A DNA stretch of 64,000 nt, from contig CAZLWA010000005.1 of the NCBI GenBank assembly GCA_964563165.1, positions 157,923 to 221,922 of the forward strand, written 5' to 3'. Shown here in pieces: positions 26,461 to 35,609 of this stretch (its first letter is position 1; the number at the start of each line of letters is the position of its first letter). The stretch is from CAZLWA01 sp964563165. GTDB taxonomy: Bacteria; CLD3; SB21. The notes below the pieces were generated by a model, which made no database searches, was not told where the DNA came from, and saw nothing but the letters and a program-made list of their open reading frames with translations. Position numbers and translations under genes: made by a program.

Positions 26461-27519
26461 CTAATTATCAGTCCGAACCACTTCCGCAATAAAATCGCCG
26501 CATTCTCTTGTACCGAGATCGCCGCCGAGCTCTTTGGTTAATCTGTTTTTTTGAATCGCGGTGCGGACGGCACGGTCGATCATATCCGCATTTTGCGTAA
26601 ATCCCAGATGCCTGAGCATCATCTCTGCCGTCAGGATCGCGGCTACAGGATTTGCCAGGTTTTTTCCCGCGATATCCGGGGCGCTCCCGTGCACGGGCTC
26701 GAACATCGAGACGCCGTTGGGATTGATATTCCCGGAAGCGGCAAGGCCCATTCCGCCCTGTAATTGCGCACCGATGTCGGTGATGATATCGCCGAAAAGA
26801 TTGTTCGTCACGATGACCTCGAATTCTTCCGGATTGCGTATCATCATCATCGCCAGCGCGTCAATATAATAGTGTTTCGCCTGTATGTCCGGATATTCCG
26901 AGGCCACTTCAAAAAAACAGCGGTACCATAAATTGTGCCCGTAAGTCATCGCATTGCTTTTGTCCGCCATCGCCAGCTTTTTCAAGCCGTTCTTTTTCGT
27001 AAATTCGAATGCATAACGAATGATCCGCTCCACGCCTTTGCGCGTATTGATCTCTTCCTGAACGGCAATTTCATCCGGCGTGTTTTTCTTAAATATTCCG
27101 CCGACGCCGACATACAGGCCTTCGGTATTTTCGCGGAATATCGTAAAATTAACGTCCTTGACGGTCTTATGTTTCAAAGGGCAGAATTTCTCGTCCAGCA
27201 ATTTCACCGGTCGAAAATTCACATAGAGATCCAGTTTGAAGCGTGTGCCAAGCAAAATATCCTTCGCATGCTCATTCGTAGGAACGCGCGGATCGCCGAA
27301 AGCGCCCATCAGGATCGCGGTATAATTTTTCCTGAAATCGTCAAACTGTTCCTCCGGCATAGTGATCTTGGTCTTCAAATATTTTTCAGCACCGTAATCC
27401 ATCTCAACCAGATCTATATCCATAGGTTTTCGGGTATGCGTTGCCAGAATGACTTTGACCGCTTCGGCTAAGACCTCTTTGCCGATCCCGTCGCCGGGAA
27501 TTACCGCAATTTTCTTCAT
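26461..27519 (-). CDS. Isopropylmalate/isocitrate dehydrogenase-family protein (LeuB-like)
   Basis: A 352-residue beta-decarboxylating dehydrogenase. The start KIAVIPGDGIGKEV, the phosphate-loop region FRENTEGLYVGVGG, ADKSNAM, the metal-binding TNNLFGDIITD and EPVHGSAPDIAGK are all present. Substrate is uncertain: the segment EINTRKGVERIIRYAF is also typical of tartrate/D-malate dehydrogenases and some homoisocitrate enzymes, and no leuA, leuC or leuD gene lies nearby. ATG at 27519 follows AAGGCGTG; a GTG one codon upstream is the other choice. It is the first gene of the minus-strand run that continues into hldD. Confidence 0.85.
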   Translation of the reverse strand: MKKIAVIPGDGIGKEVLAEAVKVILATHTRKPMDIDLVEMDYGAEKYLKTKITMPEEQFDDFRKNYTAILMGAFGDPRVPTNEHAKDILLGTRFKLDLYVNFRPVKLLDEKFCPLKHKTVKDVNFTIFRENTEGLYVGVGGIFKKNTPDEIAVQEEINTRKGVERIIRYAFEFTKKNGLKKLAMADKSNAMTYGHNLWYRCFFEVASEYPDIQAKHYYIDALAMMMIRNPEEFEVIVTNNLFGDIITDIGAQLQGGMGLAASGNINPNGVSMFEPVHGSAPDIAGKNLANPVAAILTAEMMLRHLGFTQNADMIDRAVRTAIQKNRLTKELGGDLGTRECGDFIAEVVRTDN

Positions 27520-27672
27520 CACGCCTTGTATAAATTATTGTCGATGACCGCTTAGCAAAGTATTAAAATAATGCAGGAAATTCAAGGAGAATTGAGCCGT
27601 CTAACGATTGGTTGAAATCCTGATCTAGAGTTCTTATATTATTACATTATCCCGCATACAACACAGAACATT

Positions 27673-28539
27673 ATGATTCATAAATACTTTTTCGACCCCG
27701 GTTCAAAGGTATTCGACCGGTTGCTGGGCATCTGGAACAGCCTGGGTACCCATCGCACCATCAGTTTGGCCATGGTAGGAGCCTTCCTGGCTTCACTGGT
27801 ATTCACCGAAGCGCATCGCATCGGTCTGTTACCCCAATGGCTGAAGCCGTTTTTCGGAACCAGTCATTTTGAGGCGGTGACCAATGCTTTCACCCTGCTG
27901 CTCGTCGTGGAGATCATATCGCTGGTATTTGTCTTGCCTCGTTCCGTAGCCAACTCTTTGGGTAAACAACTTGAGTTGCTGGCCATCATCTTTCTGCGGC
28001 ATGCGTTTGGAAATCTCGGTTCATTCGGAGAACCCATACTCTGGGAGCGCGCATCGGAATCCATTTATCTCATGATTGCGGATTTGGGCGGTGCGCTGGG
28101 GGTGTATGTGTTGATCGGTGTTTATTATCGCATTCAGAAACATAAACGCATCACACATGACGATACGGAACAAAGCAGCTTCATCGCCGCAAAAAAAATT
28201 CTGGCGATGATTCTGCTTGCCGCATTTGGAATTCTCGGAGCCTCCAACATTGCAGCGGTTTTTGCAGGGGAAACGCCCAAATTCTTTACTTCATTTTACA
28301 CGCTTCTGATCTTTAGTGACATCCTGATCGTACTGATCGCACTTCGCTACACGACGAGCTTTCCGGTTTTGTTCCGAAATTCAGGATTTGTCGCGGCAAC
28401 CGTTCTGATCCGCCTGTCCTTGACCGCGCCCGGTTATACCAACGTATTACTCGGTATCGCAGCGACGGCCTTTGCATTGATGGTGTCGTTGTCTTACAAT
28501 ATTTTCTATACGGACTCCGGACATTCTGCAGAAGAGTAA
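27673..28539 (+). CDS. Polytopic membrane protein, unknown function
   Basis: Not recognised. The 288-residue product has about seven hydrophobic segments (roughly residues 28-47, 66-88, 96-112, 128-152, 175-195, 205-226 and 236-280 as one or two). A charged stretch, HKHKRITHDDTEQ-like, separates segments four and five. No motif for transport, catalysis or cofactor binding was seen. It is divergent from the LeuB-family gene with 153 bases between the two starts, and is followed by the histidine-kinase remnant. Confidence 0.65.
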   Translation: MIHKYFFDPGSKVFDRLLGIWNSLGTHRTISLAMVGAFLASLVFTEAHRIGLLPQWLKPFFGTSHFEAVTNAFTLLLVVEIISLVFVLPRSVANSLGKQLELLAIIFLRHAFGNLGSFGEPILWERASESIYLMIADLGGALGVYVLIGVYYRIQKHKRITHDDTEQSSFIAAKKILAMILLAAFGILGASNIAAVFAGETPKFFTSFYTLLIFSDILIVLIALRYTTSFPVLFRNSGFVAATVLIRLSLTAPGYTNVLLGIAATAFALMVSLSYNIFYTDSGHSAEE

Positions 28540-28631
28540 TTCTTATTGAAATTTAGATTGGCAAGTACTATGGAATTCGTTACATTGAAATCCAATCTGA
28601 AACTCAGATAGAGGGGGTTTCTATTCATGAG
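28540..28631. other. Spacer before the kinase remnant
   Basis: No gene, hairpin or promoter stands out in this part. The frame of the remnant stays open through it, but the encoded residues do not resemble kinase sequence, so it probably marks the 5' junction of the duplicated fragment. Confidence 0.3.
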
Positions 28632-28852
28632 AAAGAATTACCACTTGTCGTGCAGGCCGAAGATACAGGGCAGAGACTTATATTCGATGAGTTTTCACCA
28701 CGTTTACCAAGTTGAGCGCAATGCCAACCGGCGAGGAATCAAGCACGGGCCTCGGTATCGCCATCATTAAGAAGATCGTGGAGATCCACTACGGCCGCGT
28801 CTGGGTCAAGAGCGAATGGGGCAAGGGCTCGGCGTTTGGTTCTTCAGGATAA
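28632..28852 (+). pseudogene. Frameshifted 3' remnant of a sensor histidine kinase
   Basis: The end of a HATPase_c domain can be read in two frames. First VVQAEDTGQ (28647-28673), matching VHIEDTGQ of the large sensor downstream; then, after a net loss of 10 bases, FTTFTKLSAMPT, ESSTGLGIAIIKKIVEIH and GRVWVKSEWGKGSAF (28694-28849) with a TAA at 28850. This parallels the C-terminus of the sensor at 28922-32653 nearly residue for residue. No start or upstream kinase sequence can be traced before about 28630. It is a decayed duplicate, probably untranslated. Confidence 0.8.
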
Positions 28853-28921
28853 AATTTCACGTATATTTCCGCCTGAGTAAGTTCGCAGCGTATAATAAAA
28901 CGCCTGTTTAGTCCGCTTATT

Positions 28922-31900
28922 ATGAATCGATCAACTGTGACGAAGGGTAACGACCATCTCTCCTTCGGGATCTTATTAGTATCGATCCTGATCTCATTCC
29001 CTGTCGATCAGTGTCCTCTGATCGCGCAGGAAAGCGGATTGCCCTTATCCCGGTATTTTAACGCAAATCAGTATGGGGCGCACAACCAGAACTGGGCCGT
29101 TGCGCAAGACTCCTCCGGCGTCATGTTCTTCGGGAATACGAGCGGCATTCTTCGCTACGACGGAAGCGAGTGGCAGATGTACCCCACGCCGAAGGGAGGA
29201 ATTGTCCGATCATTGTCTCTGGGCGCTTCGCAAAAGATGTATGCCGGAGCGTATGCCGAATTCGGATATCTCAAAGGCGATGAATTCGGAAGGCTGCGCT
29301 GGATCGCGTTGTCGGATTCACTACCAAAAGTGCTTCGCGATTTCTCGGATGTCTGGAAAATTCACGTTACTCCGCGCGGTGTTTTCTTCACGAGTCCACA
29401 GCATGTTTTCCTTTACACCCACGACGATCGTTTCATCGCTTCGTGGAAACCGGCGCATCGGTTCCGTTTTTCGTACTGGCTTCGCGATCGTTTCATCGTG
29501 CAGGATGAACAAACCGGATTGCGCGAGGTCAGCGGCGACAGTCTCATCTTTGTAGCCGGCAGCGAAGCCTTGGCCGGTAGCCAGATCTATGCCATGCTGC
29601 CTCACGCCGACAACGCCATTCTCATACAGACACGCTCAAGCGGAACCTGGCTTTGGGAAAAAGATCAATTCAAGAAGATTTCCTGGGAAGCAGGGCGTTA
29701 CCTTGAAGAACAGCAGGTATACGGCGGCATCCTCACTTCCTGGGGTCAGTACATGTTCAATACGCTCCGTAACGGCGTTGTCCTGACTGAACAGGACGGC
29801 CGGATCGTTCAAATCTACAATAAGCAATCTGGACTCCAAGATAACACGGTCTATGATATTTTTACAGACCGCACGGAAGGTATTTGGCTTGCGATGAACC
29901 GGGGCATATTGCGTGCGGATCTTTTTGCGCCGTTTACCTATTGGGATGAGTCGATGGGCCTTGAAGGCGCGGTCTATTCTGTTGCGCGTCATGCTGCAAA
30001 GCTCTATGCAGGAACGAGCATTGGCGTTTTCTCTCTGGAGAAGAACAATCTCGAAAAGCCATGGGTCTTCAAGAAACTGAACGAGCCGCAGGGACAGTGC
30101 TGGAGCCTTTTGACACACGACGGTAATTTGCTTGCCGCTTCGAGGAACGGTATATATGAAATTTCCGGAAGCCGGGTGCGCCGTGTCACTGATGCGTACG
30201 CATTTCTTTTATCGCCGTCCAAGCTCGATCCTTCGATCATCTATGTGGGGCTTTCCAACGGACTCGGCCGCCTGCGCCGCACGCCGGATGGTTATGTTTT
30301 TGATCGAATCGATCAGGCCATTCGTGAGGAAATCCGTTATATCGCTGAGGAAAAAGACGGCAGCGTTTGGATAGCCGGCGGTTTTGATGGATTTCAGCGC
30401 CTTCTGCCTGACGGCTCTGTTCGCGATTATCATCCCAATCTGCAGCCCCGCGCGCGACGTAACCGGCTGTTTACTACGACGCAGGGAGTTCTATTTGTCA
30501 CCGATCGCGGACTCATGCGGTTCAGGCCCGCTGCAGATATTTTTGAAAATGATACTGTTATTGCACCGCTGCTCCCTGAAAGCGGCAAGTTTTTGCTTCG
30601 AATGAGCGAAGATTCAGTCGGCCATCTCTGGATTGGCTTGGATGAAGCCTCGAATTCCGATCAGGCTGGCAAGATACACTACAAGCGAAATGTCGGATAT
30701 AGCCGTTTTCTGCTTTTGAGGCGCATTTCAGAATTTGGCAATGTATCTACTATCTGGAATGAAGGACGGTCAATATGGTTTGGCGGTTACGACGGACTGC
30801 TGCGATACAAGAGTTCGTCAGCCCTCACGAATATCGATCCTAAGCCGGCAGAAGCCTATCCGCCCATCGTTCTGACTGTACATATGAAAAACGATTCCCT
30901 AATCTACGTCGGGCAAGGCGTTTCAGAGCAACTGCTGGAAATCGATTACTCGATGAATGAAGTTCGTTTCGCGTTTGCCGATCCGGGTAATCTCAGCCTC
31001 AAAAGGCCCCAATTTCGCTATCGGCTCAATGGATTTGATACTGACTGGATCCAAAGCGAAGAATTCAAAAAGACCTATACATTTTTGCCGGAGGGAAGCT
31101 ACAGTTTCGAAGTTACTTCCACCGAAGCCCATTACACAGGCCAGCCTACCACATTTCCGTTTGTGATCGCGCCACCCTTGTACCGCACGTGGTGGGCGTA
31201 TACGATTTACGTTTTGATCTTTTCAGGCTGTGTCGCAGGATTCATCCGCTTTCAGACGAAAAAAACTAAGATCCGGGCAAAACTACTGATCGAAAGCCAG
31301 AGAGAAGCGGCGAGGATCAAAGTAGCCGAATTACGCGCCCTGGCTGCGGAAGCCCAGACTAAGTCTTACCAGTCAGAAATTGAAAACGCAAAGCAATTGG
31401 CGGCGATCAATGCAACCCTTGCCGAGAAGAACAGTCAACTCGAGGTTCTAAACGACCAGATGGAAAAAACGGTCAACGTCGTCCGCTCGTTGAATTCCGC
31501 TATTGCTCTACATGACTTGCTTAATTCCATTCTGGAAAAAACGCAGGCGATTACGAATGTCAAAACGGCTTCGGTATTGGCATGGGACACGCCGACGAAG
31601 AAGTTCAAGTTCAAGGCATGTATCGGCGTGGAATTTGAAAAGTTGGAATCGATTGAACTTACGCAGGATGAAGTACTGGAACGCTATGTCAAAGACGGCG
31701 CCGAGATCGAGCAAGACATTTGGGTCGTCCGAAATATTACCGGCCGTGTCGCGCAGAATAAATTTGACCAGCTTCCGCCTTTGGATTCTTTGCTGGTTGT
31801 GTGTTTGCGTGGTGGAACGCAGATCGAAGGATATCTGCTGTTTGACAACATCCAGTCCGTAGACCTCGGAAAACAAGACATTCTACTATTGAAGAACCTG

Positions 31901-32653
31901 AAAGAACATTTGCATTGGGCTATTCTGAAGGCCAGGCTGCTTGATGAATTCCGAATACTGAATGATAAGAAGAACGAATACCTCGGCATCGTAGCCCATG
32001 ACCTCAGAAACCCGCTCACGGCAATCATGGGTTACTCAGAAATGCTAATCGCCGATATTAGATCAGGCCGCGTAGAGAAAGCGGAACTATTGGAAGATCT
32101 TGAAAAGGTTCATAAAATCTCTAAGCATATGTCCTTTTTTATCAGTCAGCTTCTAGACATTGCGGCCATTGAATCCGGCAAGGTCCACCTTGAAAAACAC
32201 TCCGAAAGTATCGCCAGGATAGTCGAAGATATTTCTCCGCTTCATTTCAGGCGGGCAGAGCAAAAAAATATTCGATTGACGATGGAATCTCTTGACGCAT
32301 TACCACGCGTTCATGTTGACCGTTCGAAGATCGCGTCCGTCGTTGACAACTTACTGAGCAACGCCATAAAATATACTCACTCCGGTGGCAGGGTCCGAAT
32401 TTTTGGCGAAGCGACTGTTTCTGAAATTCAAGTTCACATCGAAGATACGGGACAAGGCCTTACCTCGGATGATCTGAAAAAGATCTTTACCACGTTTACG
32501 AAACTTAGCGCAAAACCAACTGCAGGTGAATCGAGCACCGGCCTCGGCCTGGCCATTGTGAAAAAGATCGTCGAAATCCACGGCGGCCGGGCCTGGGTCA
32601 AGAGTGAACATGGCAAGGGCTCGACGTTCAGTTTTTCACTTCCAGTCGGATAA
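28922..32653 (+). CDS. Propeller-type sensor histidine kinase (Reg_prop, Y_Y_Y, GAF-like, HisKA, HATPase)
   Basis: A 1243-residue membrane sensor. After a signal-like N-terminus come about 600 residues of two-component propeller repeats (patterns such as DSSGVMFFGNTSGILRYDG and DGSVWIAGG), a Y_Y_Y domain (about 680-745, FRYRLNGFDTDW), one membrane helix (about 756-777), a coiled coil, a GAF-like domain with EGYLLFDNIQS, a HisKA domain with H1026 in IVAHDLRNPL, and a HATPase_c domain. In Bacteroidetes-type systems such propellers sense glycans in the periplasm, but there is no receiver or AraC output domain and no polysaccharide-utilisation genes beside it. It is an orphan kinase whose cytoplasmic half is shared with the kinase at 10477-11907. 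Confidence 0.92.
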   Translation: MNRSTVTKGNDHLSFGILLVSILISFPVDQCPLIAQESGLPLSRYFNANQYGAHNQNWAVAQDSSGVMFFGNTSGILRYDGSEWQMYPTPKGGIVRSLSLGASQKMYAGAYAEFGYLKGDEFGRLRWIALSDSLPKVLRDFSDVWKIHVTPRGVFFTSPQHVFLYTHDDRFIASWKPAHRFRFSYWLRDRFIVQDEQTGLREVSGDSLIFVAGSEALAGSQIYAMLPHADNAILIQTRSSGTWLWEKDQFKKISWEAGRYLEEQQVYGGILTSWGQYMFNTLRNGVVLTEQDGRIVQIYNKQSGLQDNTVYDIFTDRTEGIWLAMNRGILRADLFAPFTYWDESMGLEGAVYSVARHAAKLYAGTSIGVFSLEKNNLEKPWVFKKLNEPQGQCWSLLTHDGNLLAASRNGIYEISGSRVRRVTDAYAFLLSPSKLDPSIIYVGLSNGLGRLRRTPDGYVFDRIDQAIREEIRYIAEEKDGSVWIAGGFDGFQRLLPDGSVRDYHPNLQPRARRNRLFTTTQGVLFVTDRGLMRFRPAADIFENDTVIAPLLPESGKFLLRMSEDSVGHLWIGLDEASNSDQAGKIHYKRNVGYSRFLLLRRISEFGNVSTIWNEGRSIWFGGYDGLLRYKSSSALTNIDPKPAEAYPPIVLTVHMKNDSLIYVGQGVSEQLLEIDYSMNEVRFAFADPGNLSLKRPQFRYRLNGFDTDWIQSEEFKKTYTFLPEGSYSFEVTSTEAHYTGQPTTFPFVIAPPLYRTWWAYTIYVLIFSGCVAGFIRFQTKKTKIRAKLLIESQREAARIKVAELRALAAEAQTKSYQSEIENAKQLAAINATLAEKNSQLEVLNDQMEKTVNVVRSLNSAIALHDLLNSILEKTQAITNVKTASVLAWDTPTKKFKFKACIGVEFEKLESIELTQDEVLERYVKDGAEIEQDIWVVRNITGRVAQNKFDQLPPLDSLLVVCLRGGTQIEGYLLFDNIQSVDLGKQDILLLKNLKEHLHWAILKARLLDEFRILNDKKNEYLGIVAHDLRNPLTAIMGYSEMLIADIRSGRVEKAELLEDLEKVHKISKHMSFFISQLLDIAAIESGKVHLEKHSESIARIVEDISPLHFRRAEQKNIRLTMESLDALPRVHVDRSKIASVVDNLLSNAIKYTHSGGRVRIFGEATVSEIQVHIEDTGQGLTSDDLKKIFTTFTKLSAKPTAGESSTGLGLAIVKKIVEIHGGRAWVKSEHGKGSTFSFSLPVG

Positions 32654-32722
32654 TATTTCACTTATTTTGTATTACACAAGTTTTACGCGACCCTAAAATA
32701 TATCCAAAAAACTGAGGTTTAT

Positions 32723-34366
32723 ATGTTGAAGAAACCCGTTAAATTATTCTTCTTCGTTTTTCTGTTCTTACTCTCCTGTTCGCAGAATTCAAAGCCTTCA
32801 CTTGAAACCAATATCAAATCCCATGATGATCTGGTTAAGTTTTTCCAGGCGTGGCGGACGTTTAATGAACCAATGATGCATGACGGCGTGCCGGATTACA
32901 CAAAAGCTGCAATGGACAAGCAGTATAAAGAATTACCCGGCTGGCAGGCGCGATTGAAGTCCATTGACACGACCGGCTGGCCGGTATCAGATAAAATTGA
33001 CTGGACCCTGATTTGGGCTGAAATGAATGGAATGAATTTTGAGCATCGGGTCACACAGCCATGGGTGCGCGATCCGGCCTACTATGTCTGGTTCTATCCC
33101 GACCTGGCCGATACACCAACCCGTGAAGGGCCGACCATTCACGGCAATATAGAATACGCGTATTTCAGTCAGCCGTTGTCAGACACGGATGCCGCGTCCA
33201 TTGCTGAGCGCTTACGCAAAACACGCGCTGTGTATGAACGAGCTAAGATCAATTTGACCGGTAACGCGCGTGATCTGTGGGTTCTCGGAATCAGAAGCAT
33301 TAAAGCTCAAAGTGAGGATCTGACACGCTTCGCCCAATCAGTTGAAACAAAACATCCCGACTTAGCCTCGGCAGCTGTAGAGGCGGCGAAGGCATCGGAT
33401 CAATTCGCCGGGTGGCTGGAAAAGCAAGCGGCCTCCAAGACCGGCCCTTCCGGTATCGGGAAAGACAATTACAATTGGTATTTGAAGAATGTGCATCTGC
33501 GGAATTTTACCTGGGATGAGGAGGTGTTGCTGTTGCAGCGTGAATTAGCGCGTGCGCATACCTCCTTGCGGCTCGAAGAAAACCGGAACCGTAAATTGCC
33601 TAAGCTGTCTTCCATGGCCAATGCGGCAGAATATGACCGCCGTATGAATGAAGCGGTTGATGAATATGCAGCATTTCTCAAAAAGCAGGAGATCTTCACA
33701 ATTAAGGAATATGTTGAACCGGCGCTCAGGAATCGGGTCGGGAAATATTCAGAATCCAGCGGCCTGCGCAATTTTTTTGCGGAGATCACGTATCGAGGAC
33801 CGATCGTGATGCGAACGCATGACACACACTGGATCGAATTAGCCCGCATGCGCGAAGAACCGCATCTCAATCCGATTCGACGACAAGCTTTACTTTACAA
33901 CATTTTTGACGGCCGTTCTGAAGGTTTGGCAACCGCCATGGAAGAAATGATGATGCACTCAGGCTTCCTTGATGAAAAACCCAGGGCGCGCGAATTGATC
34001 TGGATGCTGCTTGCCATGCGCGCCGCACGGGGGTTGGGCGGGCTTTATCAGCATGGTTTGGAAATGACATTTGATGAAGCTACGCAATTTGCCTCGAAAT
34101 GGACGCCCTGGGGATTACTGCCCGCTGACGGCTCAACGATCCAGTGGGAAGAACATTTTTACCTGCGGCAGCCGGCCTATGGCGAAAGCTATAATATCGG
34201 TAAGATTGAAATTGAAGAACTTATTACTGAATACGCGCGGCAAAGAGAAGGCCGTTTTGTTCTGAAAGAATTCATGAATCATTTATTTAACTCAGGTGTC
34301 ATCCCGGTCTCGCTGCTTTATTGGGAAATGACGGGTGAAAAAGCAAACAAAACGGAAGCACGCTAG
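32723..34366 (+). CDS. DUF885-like lipoprotein
   Basis: A 547-residue protein with a lipoprotein signal peptide (FLFLLSC, cysteine at residue 19). The body resembles DUF885 proteins, a mainly helical group related to M32-like peptidases; the helix with EGLATAMEEMMMHSG corresponds to the EGWA-type helix of the family. The HExxH zinc motif is not visible, so peptidase activity is doubtful. The ATG follows CTGAGGTTTAT, a fair ribosome binding site, 70 bases after the sensor kinase. It ends nine bases from the convergent purK. Function unknown; anchoring in the cell envelope is inferred from the lipobox. Confidence 0.7.
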   Translation: MLKKPVKLFFFVFLFLLSCSQNSKPSLETNIKSHDDLVKFFQAWRTFNEPMMHDGVPDYTKAAMDKQYKELPGWQARLKSIDTTGWPVSDKIDWTLIWAEMNGMNFEHRVTQPWVRDPAYYVWFYPDLADTPTREGPTIHGNIEYAYFSQPLSDTDAASIAERLRKTRAVYERAKINLTGNARDLWVLGIRSIKAQSEDLTRFAQSVETKHPDLASAAVEAAKASDQFAGWLEKQAASKTGPSGIGKDNYNWYLKNVHLRNFTWDEEVLLLQRELARAHTSLRLEENRNRKLPKLSSMANAAEYDRRMNEAVDEYAAFLKKQEIFTIKEYVEPALRNRVGKYSESSGLRNFFAEITYRGPIVMRTHDTHWIELARMREEPHLNPIRRQALLYNIFDGRSEGLATAMEEMMMHSGFLDEKPRARELIWMLLAMRAARGLGGLYQHGLEMTFDEATQFASKWTPWGLLPADGSTIQWEEHFYLRQPAYGESYNIGKIEIEELITEYARQREGRFVLKEFMNHLFNSGVIPVSLLYWEMTGEKANKTEAR

Positions 34367-34375
34367 CGTATCCAC

Positions 34376-35512
34376 TCAGGGACGGATGTTCTGTAATTGC
34401 GTCTTGACGGTTCGGGCTAAAGCGATCGCCTTTTCAATATCGTGATCTAATACATTAACATGACCCATCTTTCGGCCCTGACGCGCCTGCCTTTTGCCGT
34501 AGAGATGCAGTTTCACATTCGCATATTTCAACACATTTTCCCACTGAGGTTTGGAATTTCCCCAGAGATCACCTAGCAAATTTATCATCACCACCGGGGA
34601 GAGCAGCCGCGTATCGCCGGGCGGAAGTCCGCACAGCGTGCGCACCTGTTGTTCGAACTGATTCGTTGCGCAGGCGTCGAGTGTAAAATGGCCGCTGTTG
34701 TGCGGCCGGGGAGCGACTTCGTTGACGAGTAAACGTCCATCCGGCATGACAAAGAATTCAACTGCCATCACGCCGTGATAATTCATTTTTTCGGATATGG
34801 CGGAGGCGGTTTTTACGGATTCATCCGCAATTTTTTTTGCGATACGCGCGGGAACGATCGACGTATCGAGAATGCCGTTGACGTGAATATTTTCAATCGG
34901 CGGATAAGCGGAAATTTCTCCGTTAATACCTCGCGCCAGAACGACGGAAATTTCTTTTTCAAACAACAGCATTTCTTCAAGAACGCACGGAACCGATCCC
35001 ATTGTTTCAAAAGCCTTGACGGCTTCATCGAGGGCATTGACTTTCCACTGTCCTTTACCGTCATAGCCTAAACGGCTGCGTTTGAGTATCGCGGGGGTTC
35101 TGATCGAGCTCAATGCATCAGGCAGATCGTTTTTAGTCAGAATTTCCGCGAGGCGATTGGTGGGAAATCTATTTTGCTTTAAAAATGATTTCTCATTAAT
35201 ACGGTCTTGCGTAATTTTCACGGCGTCTGCGGAAGGGCGGACAAAACACGATTGGGTCAGCAACTCCAGGGTATCTGCGGGAACATTTTCAAATTCGGTC
35301 GTTATCGCAGCGCAAGTCTGACTTAAACGCTGCAATGCCGGGACATCGTGAAAATCCGTTTGAATATGTTCGTCGGCAATGCGGCCTGCCGGGCTTTCCG
35401 GATCGGGGTCCAGGACCATCACGCGGTAACCCATTGTGCGCGCGGCAACGGTGAACATCCGCCCCAATTGCCCGCCGCCCAGCATTCCTAATGTCGCTCC
35501 CGGAAGGATCAT
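34376..35512 (-). CDS. purK: N5-carboxyaminoimidazole ribonucleotide synthase
   Basis: A 378-residue ATP-grasp enzyme of purine synthesis that carboxylates aminoimidazole ribonucleotide using ATP and bicarbonate. The N-terminal GATLGMLGGGQLGRMF is the PurK signature; ILKRSRLGYDGKGQW, AVEFFVMPDGRLLVNEVAPRPHNSGHFT and DACATNQFEQQ follow. Length is normal. It lies 97 bases after purE on the same strand, the usual purE-purK order; the gap holds a repeat with inverted ends. Confidence 0.96.
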   Translation of the reverse strand: MILPGATLGMLGGGQLGRMFTVAARTMGYRVMVLDPDPESPAGRIADEHIQTDFHDVPALQRLSQTCAAITTEFENVPADTLELLTQSCFVRPSADAVKITQDRINEKSFLKQNRFPTNRLAEILTKNDLPDALSSIRTPAILKRSRLGYDGKGQWKVNALDEAVKAFETMGSVPCVLEEMLLFEKEISVVLARGINGEISAYPPIENIHVNGILDTSIVPARIAKKIADESVKTASAISEKMNYHGVMAVEFFVMPDGRLLVNEVAPRPHNSGHFTLDACATNQFEQQVRTLCGLPPGDTRLLSPVVMINLLGDLWGNSKPQWENVLKYANVKLHLYGKRQARQGRKMGHVNVLDHDIEKAIALARTVKTQLQNIRP

Positions 35513-35525
35513 AATAAATACTTTA

Positions 35526-35604
35526 ACCGCAAAGGACGCAAAGAAAATTTAATCAAAGTTCGCAAAGAATTTAAACTTACTTTGAGCCTTCGTGTCTTTG
35601 TGGC
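35526..35604. repeat. Imperfect inverted repeat in the purE-purK spacer
   Basis: The left arm CCGCAAAGGACGCAAAG (35527-35543) and the right arm CTTCGTGTCTTTGTGG (35588-35603) are near-complementary with one indel and a few mismatches. The motif CGCAAAG recurs between them. The right arm matches the repeats near 2883 and 50177. Confidence 0.55.
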
Positions 35605-35609
35605 AGAAT

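Noticed and set aside
28922..32653. Hybrid two-component system of the Bacteroides type
   Set aside because: The protein ends after the HATPase_c domain; there is no receiver or AraC-type helix-turn-helix domain.
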